From Pollutimonas sp963706785 (GTDB lineage: Bacteria > Pseudomonadota > Gammaproteobacteria > Burkholderiales > Burkholderiaceae_B), in contig CAVPNJ010000002.1 in NCBI GenBank assembly GCA_963706785.1, positions 620,001 to 684,000 on the forward strand: 64,000 nt of DNA, read 5' to 3'. The translations under genes were made by a program, and so were the position numbers. Below are positions 52,143 to 61,057 of this stretch, one piece after another (the first letter of the stretch is position 1; each line of letters opens with the position of its first letter). The notes beneath the pieces were generated by a model, which was not told the origin of the DNA, made no database searches, and was given only the letters and a program-made list of their open reading frames with translations.

Positions 52143-53465
52143 ATGAAGCGGGTACTAAGATTGATTTTTGGCGCCGTTTGGACTTGCTTCTTATTGCTCG
52201 CCTTGCAACCGGCCTATGCGCAAACCAAGCTGGACAATGCACAGCTTGATCAGCTGTTGGCGCCGATCGCCTTATATCCCGATGCCCTGCTGTCCCAGGT
52301 TCTTATGGCTGCCACTTACCCCGACGACGTAACCGCAGCGGCGGCCTGGTCTGCCAGCCACACTTCCCTGTCAGGCGATGCAGCCGCCAAGGCCGTGGAG
52401 AATGAGTCGTGGGATCCCAGCGTAAAGTCTCTGACTGCTTTTCCTTCGGTAATCGATTTAATGGGCCGGCAACCCCAATGGACTCAATCCTTAGGCGATA
52501 CTTTTCTGGCGCAGCCTGAAGATGTAATGAAGTCGGTACAACGGTTGCGGGCCCAAGCAAAGAAAGCTGGCAATCTGGAATCCGGTAAACAACAGAAAGT
52601 TGTGACCGAAACCAGCGGCAGTTCTACTATTCTGAAAATTGAGCCTGCTAATCCACAGGTCGTGTATGTCCCTACGTATGACTCCACTACCGTCTATGGG
52701 CCCTGGCCTTATCAGGGGTATCCCCCCTACTATTACCCTCCTCCGCCGGGGTCGGTATTCGGTAGCGCGCTGGTGGCTGGTGTCGGTTTCGGTTTAGCGG
52801 TGGGGGCTGTAAATTCCCTTTGGGGAGGGTTTAACTGGGGAAGCAACGATGTGGACATCAACGTTAATCGATATAACAATATCAACGCCAACAACCGTAT
52901 TAACAGCAACAACGCAAGAGCTAAATGGGAACATAACGCGGCCAACCGTGGTAGCACGCCTTATCGCGATCCCACTGTTCGCAATCGAAACGAAACACAA
53001 CGCCAGGCTGGGCTGAACAACCGCACTCCAACTGCGCAGTCACGCGATGTTGCACGCGATCGCGCCTCGCAGAGTGTGGAACGGCAGACAGGCCAATCTA
53101 CCCGTGGAACCGGGACAACAAGGCAACGGCAAGATAGTGCCGGGAGTCCCGGTGGTCGAAGCGACGCCAGATCAAACACGGGTACCGGCAATAACCGTAG
53201 CGCTGCTGATCGTCAAAATGCAGACAGGGTGGCAGCGCAGGACCGCTCGCGCGACATGAATCGGAGCTCCGCCGTCCGCGACGCGGGTAACGGCGAACAA
53301 GCGCGCCAACAAAGTCGTCAAGGCCAGACGGCTCAGACTCGCGCCAGCGGGCCTTCCAGCGCCAGTCGGCCCTCCTCCAGCGCAAGCCGGCCTTCTAGCG
53401 CCAGCCGGCCTTCCGGTGGCGGCGGCAGGTCTTCCGGCGGCGGCCGGGGTGGTGGTAGGAGGTAA
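52143..53465 (+). CDS. DUF3300 exported protein with low-complexity C-terminus
   Basis: 440 residues. Signal peptide (1-26, ending PAYAQ). DUF3300 domain at about 28-205: LLAPIALYPDALLSQVLMAATYPDDV, then NESWDPSVKSLTAFPSVIDLM and EPANPQVVYVPTYDSTTVYGPWPY. From about 220 come a glycine/asparagine region and a long Arg/Ser/Gln-rich tail with ASRPS repeats (SASRPSSASRPSGGGG). Members occur next to DUF2950 proteins in many Burkholderiales, as here. Function unknown. Start 52143 with AGGAG six bases upstream. Confidence 0.85.
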   Translation: MKRVLRLIFGAVWTCFLLLALQPAYAQTKLDNAQLDQLLAPIALYPDALLSQVLMAATYPDDVTAAAAWSASHTSLSGDAAAKAVENESWDPSVKSLTAFPSVIDLMGRQPQWTQSLGDTFLAQPEDVMKSVQRLRAQAKKAGNLESGKQQKVVTETSGSSTILKIEPANPQVVYVPTYDSTTVYGPWPYQGYPPYYYPPPPGSVFGSALVAGVGFGLAVGAVNSLWGGFNWGSNDVDINVNRYNNINANNRINSNNARAKWEHNAANRGSTPYRDPTVRNRNETQRQAGLNNRTPTAQSRDVARDRASQSVERQTGQSTRGTGTTRQRQDSAGSPGGRSDARSNTGTGNNRSAADRQNADRVAAQDRSRDMNRSSAVRDAGNGEQARQQSRQGQTAQTRASGPSSASRPSSSASRPSSASRPSGGGGRSSGGGRGGGRR

Positions 53466-53494
53466 CAACCGTAATTACTCATCGGGAGCCTGTC

Positions 53495-54304
53495 ATGCCT
53501 TTGGTGAAGATATTTGCTCGTCTGCTGGTTATTGGCGCTCTATTGTCGTGTAGCTTGCCTGCCGCAGCGCAAGCGCGTTTTTCCACAGCCACGGAGGCCA
53601 CAGATGCGCTCGTCGATGCTATCGCGACCAGTGATGACGACGCACTGGCACGCGTCCTAGGTAAAAACTACCGTGCATATATCCCTCAGCAAGGTGATCA
53701 GGACGATATTCGCGCCTTTTTGGGAGCTTGGTCTCAACAAAGGCAAGTCATTACCGACGACGCGGGACGCGCATGGCTGGAGGTGGGGGCTACGCACTGG
53801 CGCTTGCCAATACCTGTCGTTCAGTCTGGCAAGGCCTGGCGTTTTGATACCATTGCCGGCGGTGCCGAAATACGCCAGCGCCGAATAGGACGCAACGAAC
53901 TGGGTGCGATCGAGACCTTGCGTATGCTGGAACGGGCTCAAAAAACCTATGCAAAAAGCCAGGGACAGTACGCCGAAAGGATAGTCAGTCGCCGCGGCGC
54001 TAAAGACGGACTTTATTGGCCAACGGGCGACGGGGAAGCTGCCAGCCCCTTGAATTCGGATGCCCTCGTCATGACCCCTGGTACGCCGGTCGACGCCTCT
54101 TATTTCGGCTATCGATTCAAGATAATACCTGCGTCGGGCTCTTCAGGCTTTTCGATTATTGCGTGGCCAGCCGTTCACGGAGAAACTGGGGTACACACCT
54201 ATATGGTGGACGAGAATGCTGTCATACGGCAAAGCATTACGCGGGCAGGCGCACAGAGCGGCACAATTCCGCAATCCGAATGGCATCCATTGGATAGTCA
54301 ATAA
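53495..54304 (+). CDS. DUF2950 exported protein
   Basis: 269 residues. Signal peptide (about 1-24, ending AAAQA). DUF2950 features: FSTATEATDALVDAIATSDDDAL, GDQDDIRAFLGAW, then YAKSQGQYAERIVSRRGAKDGLYW and a closing PASGSSGFSIIAWPAVHGETGVHTYMVDENAVIRQ. Usually adjacent to DUF3300 genes. It follows that gene by 30 bases in the same direction, so one operon. Confidence 0.87.
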   Translation: MPLVKIFARLLVIGALLSCSLPAAAQARFSTATEATDALVDAIATSDDDALARVLGKNYRAYIPQQGDQDDIRAFLGAWSQQRQVITDDAGRAWLEVGATHWRLPIPVVQSGKAWRFDTIAGGAEIRQRRIGRNELGAIETLRMLERAQKTYAKSQGQYAERIVSRRGAKDGLYWPTGDGEAASPLNSDALVMTPGTPVDASYFGYRFKIIPASGSSGFSIIAWPAVHGETGVHTYMVDENAVIRQSITRAGAQSGTIPQSEWHPLDSQ

Positions 54305-54410
54305 GCTGGCCACTTTCTAGCCGCCTTGTGGCTGCTGCTTAGTCGAACTCATATACCTAGCCATCTCCCCTTCCCATCACGGAATTTCTATTTTCGTGCA
54401 TGAGGATCTT

Positions 54411-54764
54411 TCACTTACTGAGCACCTTCCATTTACCGTTACTCTTGCAGAAAACAGCCTCGGTCGCGTTGTACGTCTTTTGATGCCGGCTCTCCACGCG
54501 GGCTTTGCGGCAGCCGCTTCGAACTTGCGGGTCTTTCATCGGTGTAATGCTGCCGCCATTGCCAGCACTGGGGTTTTCCCATGTGACCGGCACGCCGTCC
54601 ATACCATTATCGAGCGCCTGGCTCAGAGCCTTGGACAGCAGATCCATATCGGCCTGCTTAAACTTGGTAATCGGGGTGTCTCGAAGGAAACGAAGGTCCG
54701 ATTGTCCGTAAACTGGCGCAAAAGCGCCGGCCAGAATCGCCGTCATGAGCAGTAACCATTTCAT
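54411..54764 (-). CDS. Small exported surface-antigen-like protein (RT0821/Lpp0805 type)
   Basis: 117 residues. Signal peptide (MKWLLLMTAILAGAFAPVYG). Mature: LSKALSQALDNGMDGVPVTWENPSAGNGGSITPMKDP, with two cysteines (RSGCRKARV and EAVFCKSNGKWKV) that could form a disulfide. This is the 17-kDa-surface-antigen-related outer-membrane fold that often carries a glycine-zipper; the zipper part is lacking here. Convergent with the DUF2950 gene. Confidence 0.7.
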   Translation of the reverse strand: MKWLLLMTAILAGAFAPVYGQSDLRFLRDTPITKFKQADMDLLSKALSQALDNGMDGVPVTWENPSAGNGGSITPMKDPQVRSGCRKARVESRHQKTYNATEAVFCKSNGKWKVLSK

Positions 54765-54971
54765 GCGTAATCTCCTGTGAACGACCCGGGCAAAATGGCC
54801 ATATTTGATTGAGCCTTGCTGCGGTCTGCCCCAGTCTGGATACTTTCAGTTCGAAGTATTTCAGGTAAAACCATTTGGCGTCAACAAAATGCTGCCTCGG
54901 TTCAGTAGCTTAGGCCACCAACTCTTCGTTGGTTTCAGCCCGGTAACACCACCGGTTATAGACGCCTTCTT

Positions 54972-55907
54972 TCATACGGGTCGAGGTCGACGGGGTACAC
55001 CAATGGCGCATTCCAGAACGCTGCGATCCCACTTGCCCAGATCGGCCGCTGCCCGGTACGTACTCTCAAGAAAGGCGGTTAAGGCAACTTCAGGATCGGT
55101 CGAGCGCCGAACTGCCTCATAGGGCAGCACGAACTCGCCAAGGTTCGTATCGAAATAGGCCGCCTCGGGTTCTACAGTGGCGTTGGAGAAGCTTGGCTGT
55201 GATGGGTAAGCGTAAGAGTAAAAAGCAGGAAAGTTGACGCCGCCGCCGCCCGGCCAGAAGCCCGCCGAGGAGACTTCGTGGCTGTAGGCCTCGCGGGTGA
55301 CATTATCGGGTAGCCCCGCAACGCCACCCGGATGTAGCGGCGCCGATCGCCCGGAGAAGCGGGTGACTGCGAGATCAAAGCTACCCCAGAAAAGATGAAC
55401 AGGACTGACCTTGCCGAGGAATGAAGTCCGGAAGCGCTTCAGCACGCGATCTACGTTGGCGCACGCATGGAAGTACCGGGTCACCGCGTCCGCATCGTAG
55501 GGCCGTTCGACATGATCGTCAATAAAGGGAATCGGGTCGGGCACCTCGTTCGGGCTGCGGTGAAAATCTGTTGTTGCCCCGAGTTCGCGCAGGACTTCGA
55601 TATACCGCGCGTGAAAAGCCGCGACTGACATCGGGGCGAGTTCGAATCGGGCTGTTCGTCCGTCGTTTGCTGAGCCGATCAGGGCGTGCTCAATGAGATC
55701 GAGCATGATCTCAACGTTCCCGGCGGCATCGGGTACGGGCGAGGTAGTGAAGCCGCGCGCATTGACGTAAAGGGTCGCATGCCAGGAGTGATTTACCCAC
55801 GGCGTACGGGCGAGCCGGTACTTGCCCAGGATCTGCGTATAGAGATGCAGCGCAGAACAGGTATCGCGCCAAGGCGCATAAGGAATCTTCGGCCAGGCAA
55901 ATGTCAT
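54972..55907 (-). CDS. DUF5996 family protein
   Basis: 311 residues, cytoplasmic, no signal or membrane segment. Family segments: WPKIPYAPWRDTCSALHLYTQILGKYRLARTPWVNHSWHATLYVNARG, and HLFWGSFDLAVTRFSGRSAP. Also AGFWPGGGGVNFPAFYSYAYP. Conserved Trp, His and Pro residues suggest an enzyme, but no function is known. Length typical for the family. Single gene. Confidence 0.82.
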   Translation of the reverse strand: MTFAWPKIPYAPWRDTCSALHLYTQILGKYRLARTPWVNHSWHATLYVNARGFTTSPVPDAAGNVEIMLDLIEHALIGSANDGRTARFELAPMSVAAFHARYIEVLRELGATTDFHRSPNEVPDPIPFIDDHVERPYDADAVTRYFHACANVDRVLKRFRTSFLGKVSPVHLFWGSFDLAVTRFSGRSAPLHPGGVAGLPDNVTREAYSHEVSSAGFWPGGGGVNFPAFYSYAYPSQPSFSNATVEPEAAYFDTNLGEFVLPYEAVRRSTDPEVALTAFLESTYRAAADLGKWDRSVLECAIGVPRRPRPV

Positions 55908-56210
55908 ATTCGTCAGTTGTCTCGTAGAATATAGATCAGGCTGCGGCTCACGACAGCATTATTCGTGCCGACATGGATCCCTAGTGCGCGCAGGCGCCCT
56001 TCCGGATCCGACTGTGAAATATTTCCATACCAAAATGTGACTGGTATAACCAACGTGGTGGCGCAATAATACCGTCGTACATCTTGCATCAGGCCGAATG
56101 CTCGGCTGCGGGCCCATTTGTAATGCACAGCAGCGCATAACTTTCACAGCCAATTCGTATCAGCTTGGATGGCGCTGGCAAACAACCATAAGTTCTGTCA
56201 GGGAATGCTC

Positions 56211-57650
56211 ATGGGAATTGCACGCTCGATTTTCTCGGTGTCTGTCTTTTTGGGACTCGTAGCGTGTGCAAGTCGGCCAATTAATGTGCCTATTACGCAG
56301 GTCGATCCACAAAACGGCTACCGTCCCTATCTTTCAATACCAAAGCGTCAGAATAACGATCAATCTACGCTAATGATATTGTCGTTCTCCGGTGGCGGAA
56401 CCCGAGCCGCGGCGTTCTCTTACGGCATCCTGGAAGAACTTCGGCGAACCAAAGTTGTGGTCCAAGGTCAACGTCGCCGGTTGATTGACGAAGTCGACAT
56501 CATTACCGGCGTATCGGGTGGAAGCTTCACCGCCCTAGCCTACGCCTTGTACGGCGAGCGATTATTTTCGGAGTATGAACAGCGGTTCCTTAAGCGAGAT
56601 GTGCAGGGAGCGCTGATTGCCCGTTTCATCAACCCGTTTAACTGGTGGAAGTTTATCGGAGGCACAGCCGGGCGCTCAGAGGTCGCCGCTGAATACTATG
56701 ATGAAATTCTGTTCGAGGGCGCGACATTCGGCGACTTGCTCGATAAGCCCGGCCCGGCCGCCCTGGCAACGGGCACCGATCTCTCGAGCGGATCACGCCT
56801 CATCTTTTTTCAAAATGACTTCGATCTGCTCTGCTCTGATCTGAACAAAGTGCGCCTGTCGCGTGCCGCAGCAACCTCGTCGGCCGTGCCGGTCGTGCTG
56901 TCCCCGGTGACGTTCAATAATTATGGCGGGACCTGCAATTTTCAGTACCCCTTATGGGTTGCGGATGTTGCCAGTCCCGAAACCCGGGCGCGTCCTTCTG
57001 GGCGAGCATATCAACGTTATCGCGAAATGCAAAATTTTCAAAACAGCAAAGAGCGCCCTTATATCCATTTGGTCGATGGCGGCGTTTCCGACAATATCGG
57101 GGTCCGCGCCGCGCTGGAATTTCTTGAGGAAATGGAAGCAAGTGCAGCCTACTCGGAGCACCTCGGCTTTGGCGATTTTCGACGAGTTATTTTAATAGTC
57201 GTTGACTCTAAATCGGCGCCACGCACCGATTGGGATAAAAGGGAAAGCCCGCCCGGGTTCGTTACCCAGCTTTTGCAGTCCACGAATGTACCGATCGAAA
57301 AATATTCCTTCGAAACGGTCGAAATTATGAAAGATATGGCCGAAGTCATGTCATGGAAGCGCGAATTGAAAGTTGCGCAGGCCCGGCTCGCAGGTTCAAG
57401 CGAATCGAAAGCCGAAGCGAGTGTACCAACACTCTCTTTAGAGGTGATTGCCGTGAGCTTCGACGAGATCGATGATCCCGAAGAGCGCGCATATTTCATG
57501 GAACTGACGACAAGTTTTTTCCTGCCTTCGGAAGACATTGACAGGTTGCGTAACGTTGCGGGCCGACTTCTAAGAGAGTCGAAAGATTACCAGTCGGTAA
57601 TCCGCGCTTTTAACGCAAATCCTAAAAAGTGGATTACAGTGAAGCAATGA
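56211..57650 (+). CDS. Patatin-like phospholipase, probable lipoprotein
   Basis: 479 residues. Lipoprotein signal: LGLVACASRP with Cys at the lipidation site. Patatin fold: oxyanion motif SFSGGGTRAAAFSYG, nucleophile GVSGGSFTALAYALYG (GxSxG), catalytic aspartate in HLVDGGVSDNIG. It should be tethered in the outer or inner membrane facing the periplasm. The C-terminal third (VDSKSAPRTDWDKRE onward) is common to this bacterial group. Start 56211 preferred over two earlier ATGs because of the AGGGA spacing. Convergent with a periplasmic protein gene across two hairpins. Confidence 0.88.
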   Translation: MGIARSIFSVSVFLGLVACASRPINVPITQVDPQNGYRPYLSIPKRQNNDQSTLMILSFSGGGTRAAAFSYGILEELRRTKVVVQGQRRRLIDEVDIITGVSGGSFTALAYALYGERLFSEYEQRFLKRDVQGALIARFINPFNWWKFIGGTAGRSEVAAEYYDEILFEGATFGDLLDKPGPAALATGTDLSSGSRLIFFQNDFDLLCSDLNKVRLSRAAATSSAVPVVLSPVTFNNYGGTCNFQYPLWVADVASPETRARPSGRAYQRYREMQNFQNSKERPYIHLVDGGVSDNIGVRAALEFLEEMEASAAYSEHLGFGDFRRVILIVVDSKSAPRTDWDKRESPPGFVTQLLQSTNVPIEKYSFETVEIMKDMAEVMSWKRELKVAQARLAGSSESKAEASVPTLSLEVIAVSFDEIDDPEERAYFMELTTSFFLPSEDIDRLRNVAGRLLRESKDYQSVIRAFNANPKKWITVKQ

Positions 57651-57662
57651 AAGCAACTGCTA

Positions 57663-57680
57663 CAGCGGAGACCTCCGCTG
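57663..57680. terminator. Hairpin after patatin gene (1)
   Basis: CAGCGG / CCGCTG (extendable to 8-base arms with a 2-base gap), 13 bases beyond the stop of the patatin-like gene. Confidence 0.45.
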
Positions 57681-57705
57681 AGCCGCAAGAAGTCGCCTCA
57701 GCGAG

Positions 57706-57726
57706 GGCGAATATGCGCTATTCGCC
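57706..57726. terminator. Hairpin after patatin gene (2)
   Basis: Perfect 8-base stem GGCGAATA / TATTCGCC around TGCGC, in the convergent gap, 56 bases from the next gene's stop. Could serve either strand. Confidence 0.45.
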
Positions 57727-57781
57727 GACGCGGCTACTAGTTCCGGATCGCCTAAACCAGCGCAAGTCCGCCTGATAAAGG

Positions 57782-58381
57782 CTATTTTTTGGGAGCGGCC
57801 ACTTGCACAACTACTGCTTCAACGTACGTGGCTTCGACCTGATTGCCAACTTTGATTTCTTTCATTTGTGCGGGATCTTTGACGACCAACTCCACCGTGT
57901 GTTGAGCGCCTCGTAAGGTAACAGTCTGTGCCCGAGGATTGACCGCGACCACGTCAGCTACCATACGAACCGTTTTTTGAACGGTGCCACCCGGCTTCTG
58001 GCCAGGCTCGGAACGGATGGATTGCATCGAATCTTCACGTTCGCGAATGCCGGTGCTCTTGACCTTACGAAGGTTTAACGCAACGGCCTGGACATAAGTC
58101 AGTGTTACCACGTCACCAACCCGAATCTGATCTACGTTTCTGACGTCTTCACCCAGATTGAAAACAACTTCATTGCCTCTCGGTCCAACGATGGTGACGA
58201 CACGTTTTTTCGTGTCTATCGCTGTTACTTTACCTTGTGCTTGAATCGATCCACCCGTTGCGGCTTTACCTGGCGTGCTCGCACTGGGCATAGTGCTCTG
58301 GGGGCTGGTTTGCGAGAAAGCGCCGAACGATGTGGCCAACACACCAGCGCAAAATAGGACAGAAAAATGGTTCTTAGTCAT
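57782..58381 (-). CDS. Exported protein with two internal OB-like repeats, unknown
   Basis: 199 residues. Signal peptide (about 1-24). Two related segments of about 60 residues: QAQGKVTAIDTKKRVVTIVGPRGNEVVFNLG, then VQKTVRMVADVVAVNPRAQTVTLRGAQHTVELVVKDP; each ends in QIRVGDVVTLTYVQAVAL or EIKVGNQVEATYVEAVVV. That looks like a duplicated DUF5666-type OB domain. Function unknown. Single gene. Confidence 0.65.
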   Translation of the reverse strand: MTKNHFSVLFCAGVLATSFGAFSQTSPQSTMPSASTPGKAATGGSIQAQGKVTAIDTKKRVVTIVGPRGNEVVFNLGEDVRNVDQIRVGDVVTLTYVQAVALNLRKVKSTGIREREDSMQSIRSEPGQKPGGTVQKTVRMVADVVAVNPRAQTVTLRGAQHTVELVVKDPAQMKEIKVGNQVEATYVEAVVVQVAAPKK

Positions 58382-58568
58382 TTGATAATCCTTAACTCAT
58401 AAAGGGGATAAAACGATATAGCGCTTACGTGTGTTGTTGTTGCTGACGTCTGCCGAAACGTTGAGATAAATAATATCCGTCGACACCCCCCATTTGCCCT
58501 TCGGGCCTCAGCGCTGAACATAATGGCGAAGTCGTATGCTTTATGGCTTATATGCCAAGCATGAAGAC

Positions 58569-58610
58569 TGTCCCTATATCAATGTCCCTATATCAATGTC
58601 CCTATATCAA
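58569..58610. repeat. Three perfect 14-base tandem repeats
   Basis: TGTCCCTATATCAA three times in a row, directly before the stop of the glycine-zipper gene (minus strand). Likely slippage product; possible expression tuning of 3' end or terminator region. Confidence 0.9.
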
Positions 58611-58614
58611 GTCA

Positions 58615-59064
58615 CTATTTGACGGTGTAGCCACGCCCCTGAAGACAGGCGCTTTGAGCGTTGGCGAAGGCGCTTTGCTGATTTTGCGAGGCCGCAGCAT
58701 TTTGCTCGTTCGCCGCTGAATTGCTGCGCCGGCTATGGCCACGTGCGGCAACTGCACCTGCCGCCGCACCCGCACCCGCCTCGTCGCCAACAACCTCGCC
58801 GACGACCGCCCCTCTGGCTGCACCGCGAACCCCAGCACCCCGAGTTACCCCTGTTGCGCTTTCGGGCGATTGCGAAGGTGCTTGTGAGGAAGATTTGGCT
58901 GGGTCGAATCCCGTTTGATTGACGGCCCAAGCGTAGCACTGCGACTCATCCGCCTTCTGCTGCTCGGCAGACTGACCCTTTGCCGGGTAGACATACTGTG
59001 TAGCTTCAGCAAGGGGGAGAAACGTTATTCCAAATAAGAGAGCAAAAATCATTGATGAGTTCAT
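58615..59064 (-). CDS. Exported glycine-zipper protein
   Basis: 149 residues. Signal peptide (about 1-22). ADESQCYAWAVNQTGFDP then a Gly/Ala zipper GARGAVVGEVVGDEAGAGAAAGAVAARG, followed by a Gln/Asn/Ala tail. Members of this group are small outer-membrane or periplasmic proteins named ‘glycine zipper family’. One cysteine near the start and one near the end (ACLQGRGYTVK). Start 59064 fits the signal; the ORF extends 17 codons upstream without signal features. Confidence 0.75.
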   Translation of the reverse strand: MNSSMIFALLFGITFLPLAEATQYVYPAKGQSAEQQKADESQCYAWAVNQTGFDPAKSSSQAPSQSPESATGVTRGAGVRGAARGAVVGEVVGDEAGAGAAAGAVAARGHSRRSNSAANEQNAAASQNQQSAFANAQSACLQGRGYTVK

Positions 59065-59270
59065 TTGCTTGCCTCTGTATCGTATCGAATTAATATAGTT
59101 ACAGCGCCCATACACAGCTCCATTCCATGCTAACTATTTAACCAGGTAGCTCCTAGTTAATTTGTGACACCACATGCAACGAAAGGCTTAAGCGTCAAGG
59201 CCCGCATTGCGCGCGTGGCTGCGTTGTTCTACATCTCGATCCGACCTTCATCCAGGTACCGCGGGCCGGA

Positions 59271-59606
59271 TTAATAGGTTCGGAATGAAAAAGTCACTAC
59301 AACGACTCTTACGGCAATAATGATGTAGGCAAAGATCAATCCCAACTTAAGAATTGTGGGATACCGCATTTTGCTTAATTGGTTGATGCCATCCAGTAGG
59401 CTTAGAACAGTTAGTATTAAAGCAATGGCAAGAACCCCGTAACCGAGCCAACTCTGTAAAGTCGAGCCCACAAGCATTCCAGCAGGGTTGCTTAACTGAA
59501 AGCTGCCGGCTGCCAGCAGCAGCGTACACATCAATAGGTTTCGCAGATGCTCGAAAATCAGTTTCATGTTGTCGTGCTCAAACAAACTGCTTAGTGCTTT
59601 CAACAT
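59271..59606 (-). CDS. Small membrane protein, unknown
   Basis: 111 residues. Three hydrophobic helices (RNLLMCTLLLAAGSF, then SWLGYGVLAIALILTVLSLL, and LGLIFAYIIIAVRVVVVTF). No family recognised. A second in-frame ATG (59567, MKLIFEHLRN) could be the start. Lies 34 bases beyond the outer-membrane-pump gene's stop, in the same direction, so it may be the last gene of that operon. Confidence 0.5.
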   Translation of the reverse strand: MLKALSSLFEHDNMKLIFEHLRNLLMCTLLLAAGSFQLSNPAGMLVGSTLQSWLGYGVLAIALILTVLSLLDGINQLSKMRYPTILKLGLIFAYIIIAVRVVVVTFSFRTY

Positions 59607-59639
59607 AGGCTGCTCGAAATTACGAAGGGTTTGATATCA

Positions 59640-61046
59640 CTAAGGCGCTGGCGACTGGAAGGCTCCTCCTAACGCTAAATGCAGATTAATGCGTTGTATC
59701 AGCCGCTCAGCCGAGACCGCCTCCTGATCGCTACGTGCGCGATTAAGCTGCAATTCCTGCTGCAAGACGTCGTAGGTATCCACTTGGCCTACTTTCTGCT
59801 GAACACGCACCAGTTCAACAGCTCGTTCGTAATCGACGACTTGCGCACGTAGCGCCTTTTGTCGCTCCGTCAAGGAAGTTTCTGCAGAAAGCGCGTTTTC
59901 CACTTCGGACATGGCGCGCAAGATAGTTTGCGTGTACTTCACTACAGCTTCTTGCTGCTGAACGGTCCGGATCAGCAATACGGTTCGCCGTTCCCCACCG
60001 GTAAATAACGGCCAGACCAGCGCAGCGCCAATGGGATACAGCACGCTTGGCGAGGAAGCAAATTCAGTTATTCCTTTACCTACGCGACCGATGCCGCCGA
60101 AGATGGAAAGCGCAGGCAGCCGCGCTGCGCGCGCTTCCTGTACCCCAAAAAACGCCGCCTCAAAATGCCTGCGCGCAGCAATCATGTCGGGGCGACGTTC
60201 AATAATGCTCAGCGGTGTCCCCGTCGCAGGCAACGCAGGCACGTCGGGCAATCCACGCATAACGTTTATAGTGGCTGCTGGGTAACGGCCCAGTAAGGCC
60301 TCAAGCCCACGCAACGCGGCAAGATGAGATTGCGTTAGACTTTGCATGGCATCGATATAACTTTGACGCTGCGCTTTCACGAGTACGACATCGTGCTCCG
60401 TGGCCTGTCCGACCTGCCAGCGCGTGTTGACCAGTTTAAGCTGTTGCTCGCTATCGGCAATGGCGCTACGGGCTAATTCAAGCTGCTGCCCTGCTAGTAC
60501 AGCAGTTAGCCATGCACGCAGGGTTGCCGCTGCCAACGATTGGCGTGCATATGCATAGTCGGCCGCTGCTGAATGATAGTCAGCCTCGACAGCTTTTCGC
60601 TCGGCACGCGCACGACCCCATAAATCGATCTCCCAATTGACCAATAAGGCGATACCGTTAGAACTGGCGGTTGCGCCAGGTGTGAGTTCGGTTGCATAGC
60701 GCGCGCCGACGCCAACGGTGGGCATAAGTTTGCTGCTGGCAATACCGACTTGCAGGCCCGATTGTTCTACCCGCAATGCTGCAATGCGCAAGTCTGGATT
60801 GTTGGCTAGCGCTTCGTTGATCAGGGCCTGGGCCTCGCCTTCTGGGCCGAAGCCGAGCCATGCCGGGTCGAATTCAGCGGCTTTGCCAGCGCTGACCCAG
60901 CTTTCAGGCAATGGGGTTGCCGCCAAAGCCTGCCGGGTGATTTCGGCGTCTTGCGGCGCTGTCAAGTTGGCGCACCCGACCAGACCGAATGCCATCATAA
61001 TGGCAAGGCCGCTCTGATATAGTTTCCGGACGGCCGTATCTTTCAT
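59640..61046 (-). CDS. NodT-type outer-membrane efflux lipoprotein
   Basis: 468 residues. Lipoprotein signal ending MMAFGLVGCANL. TolC/NodT fold: NPDLRIAALRVEQSGLQVGIASSKLMPTV, LVNWEIDLWGRARAERKA and the second repeat LSIIERRPDMIAARRHFEAAFFGVQEARAARLPAL. Forms the outer-membrane duct of an efflux system. It lies 11 bases after the HlyD gene, and a DUF3302 gene precedes that, giving one operon. No inner-membrane pump gene is in this operon. Confidence 0.88.
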   Translation of the reverse strand: MKDTAVRKLYQSGLAIMMAFGLVGCANLTAPQDAEITRQALAATPLPESWVSAGKAAEFDPAWLGFGPEGEAQALINEALANNPDLRIAALRVEQSGLQVGIASSKLMPTVGVGARYATELTPGATASSNGIALLVNWEIDLWGRARAERKAVEADYHSAAADYAYARQSLAAATLRAWLTAVLAGQQLELARSAIADSEQQLKLVNTRWQVGQATEHDVVLVKAQRQSYIDAMQSLTQSHLAALRGLEALLGRYPAATINVMRGLPDVPALPATGTPLSIIERRPDMIAARRHFEAAFFGVQEARAARLPALSIFGGIGRVGKGITEFASSPSVLYPIGAALVWPLFTGGERRTVLLIRTVQQQEAVVKYTQTILRAMSEVENALSAETSLTERQKALRAQVVDYERAVELVRVQQKVGQVDTYDVLQQELQLNRARSDQEAVSAERLIQRINLHLALGGAFQSPAP

Positions 61047-61057
61047 GAAAGCGCCTT

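Noticed and set aside
58569..58610. CRISPR-like array
   Set aside because: The 14-base units are contiguous with no spacers and no cas genes are near.
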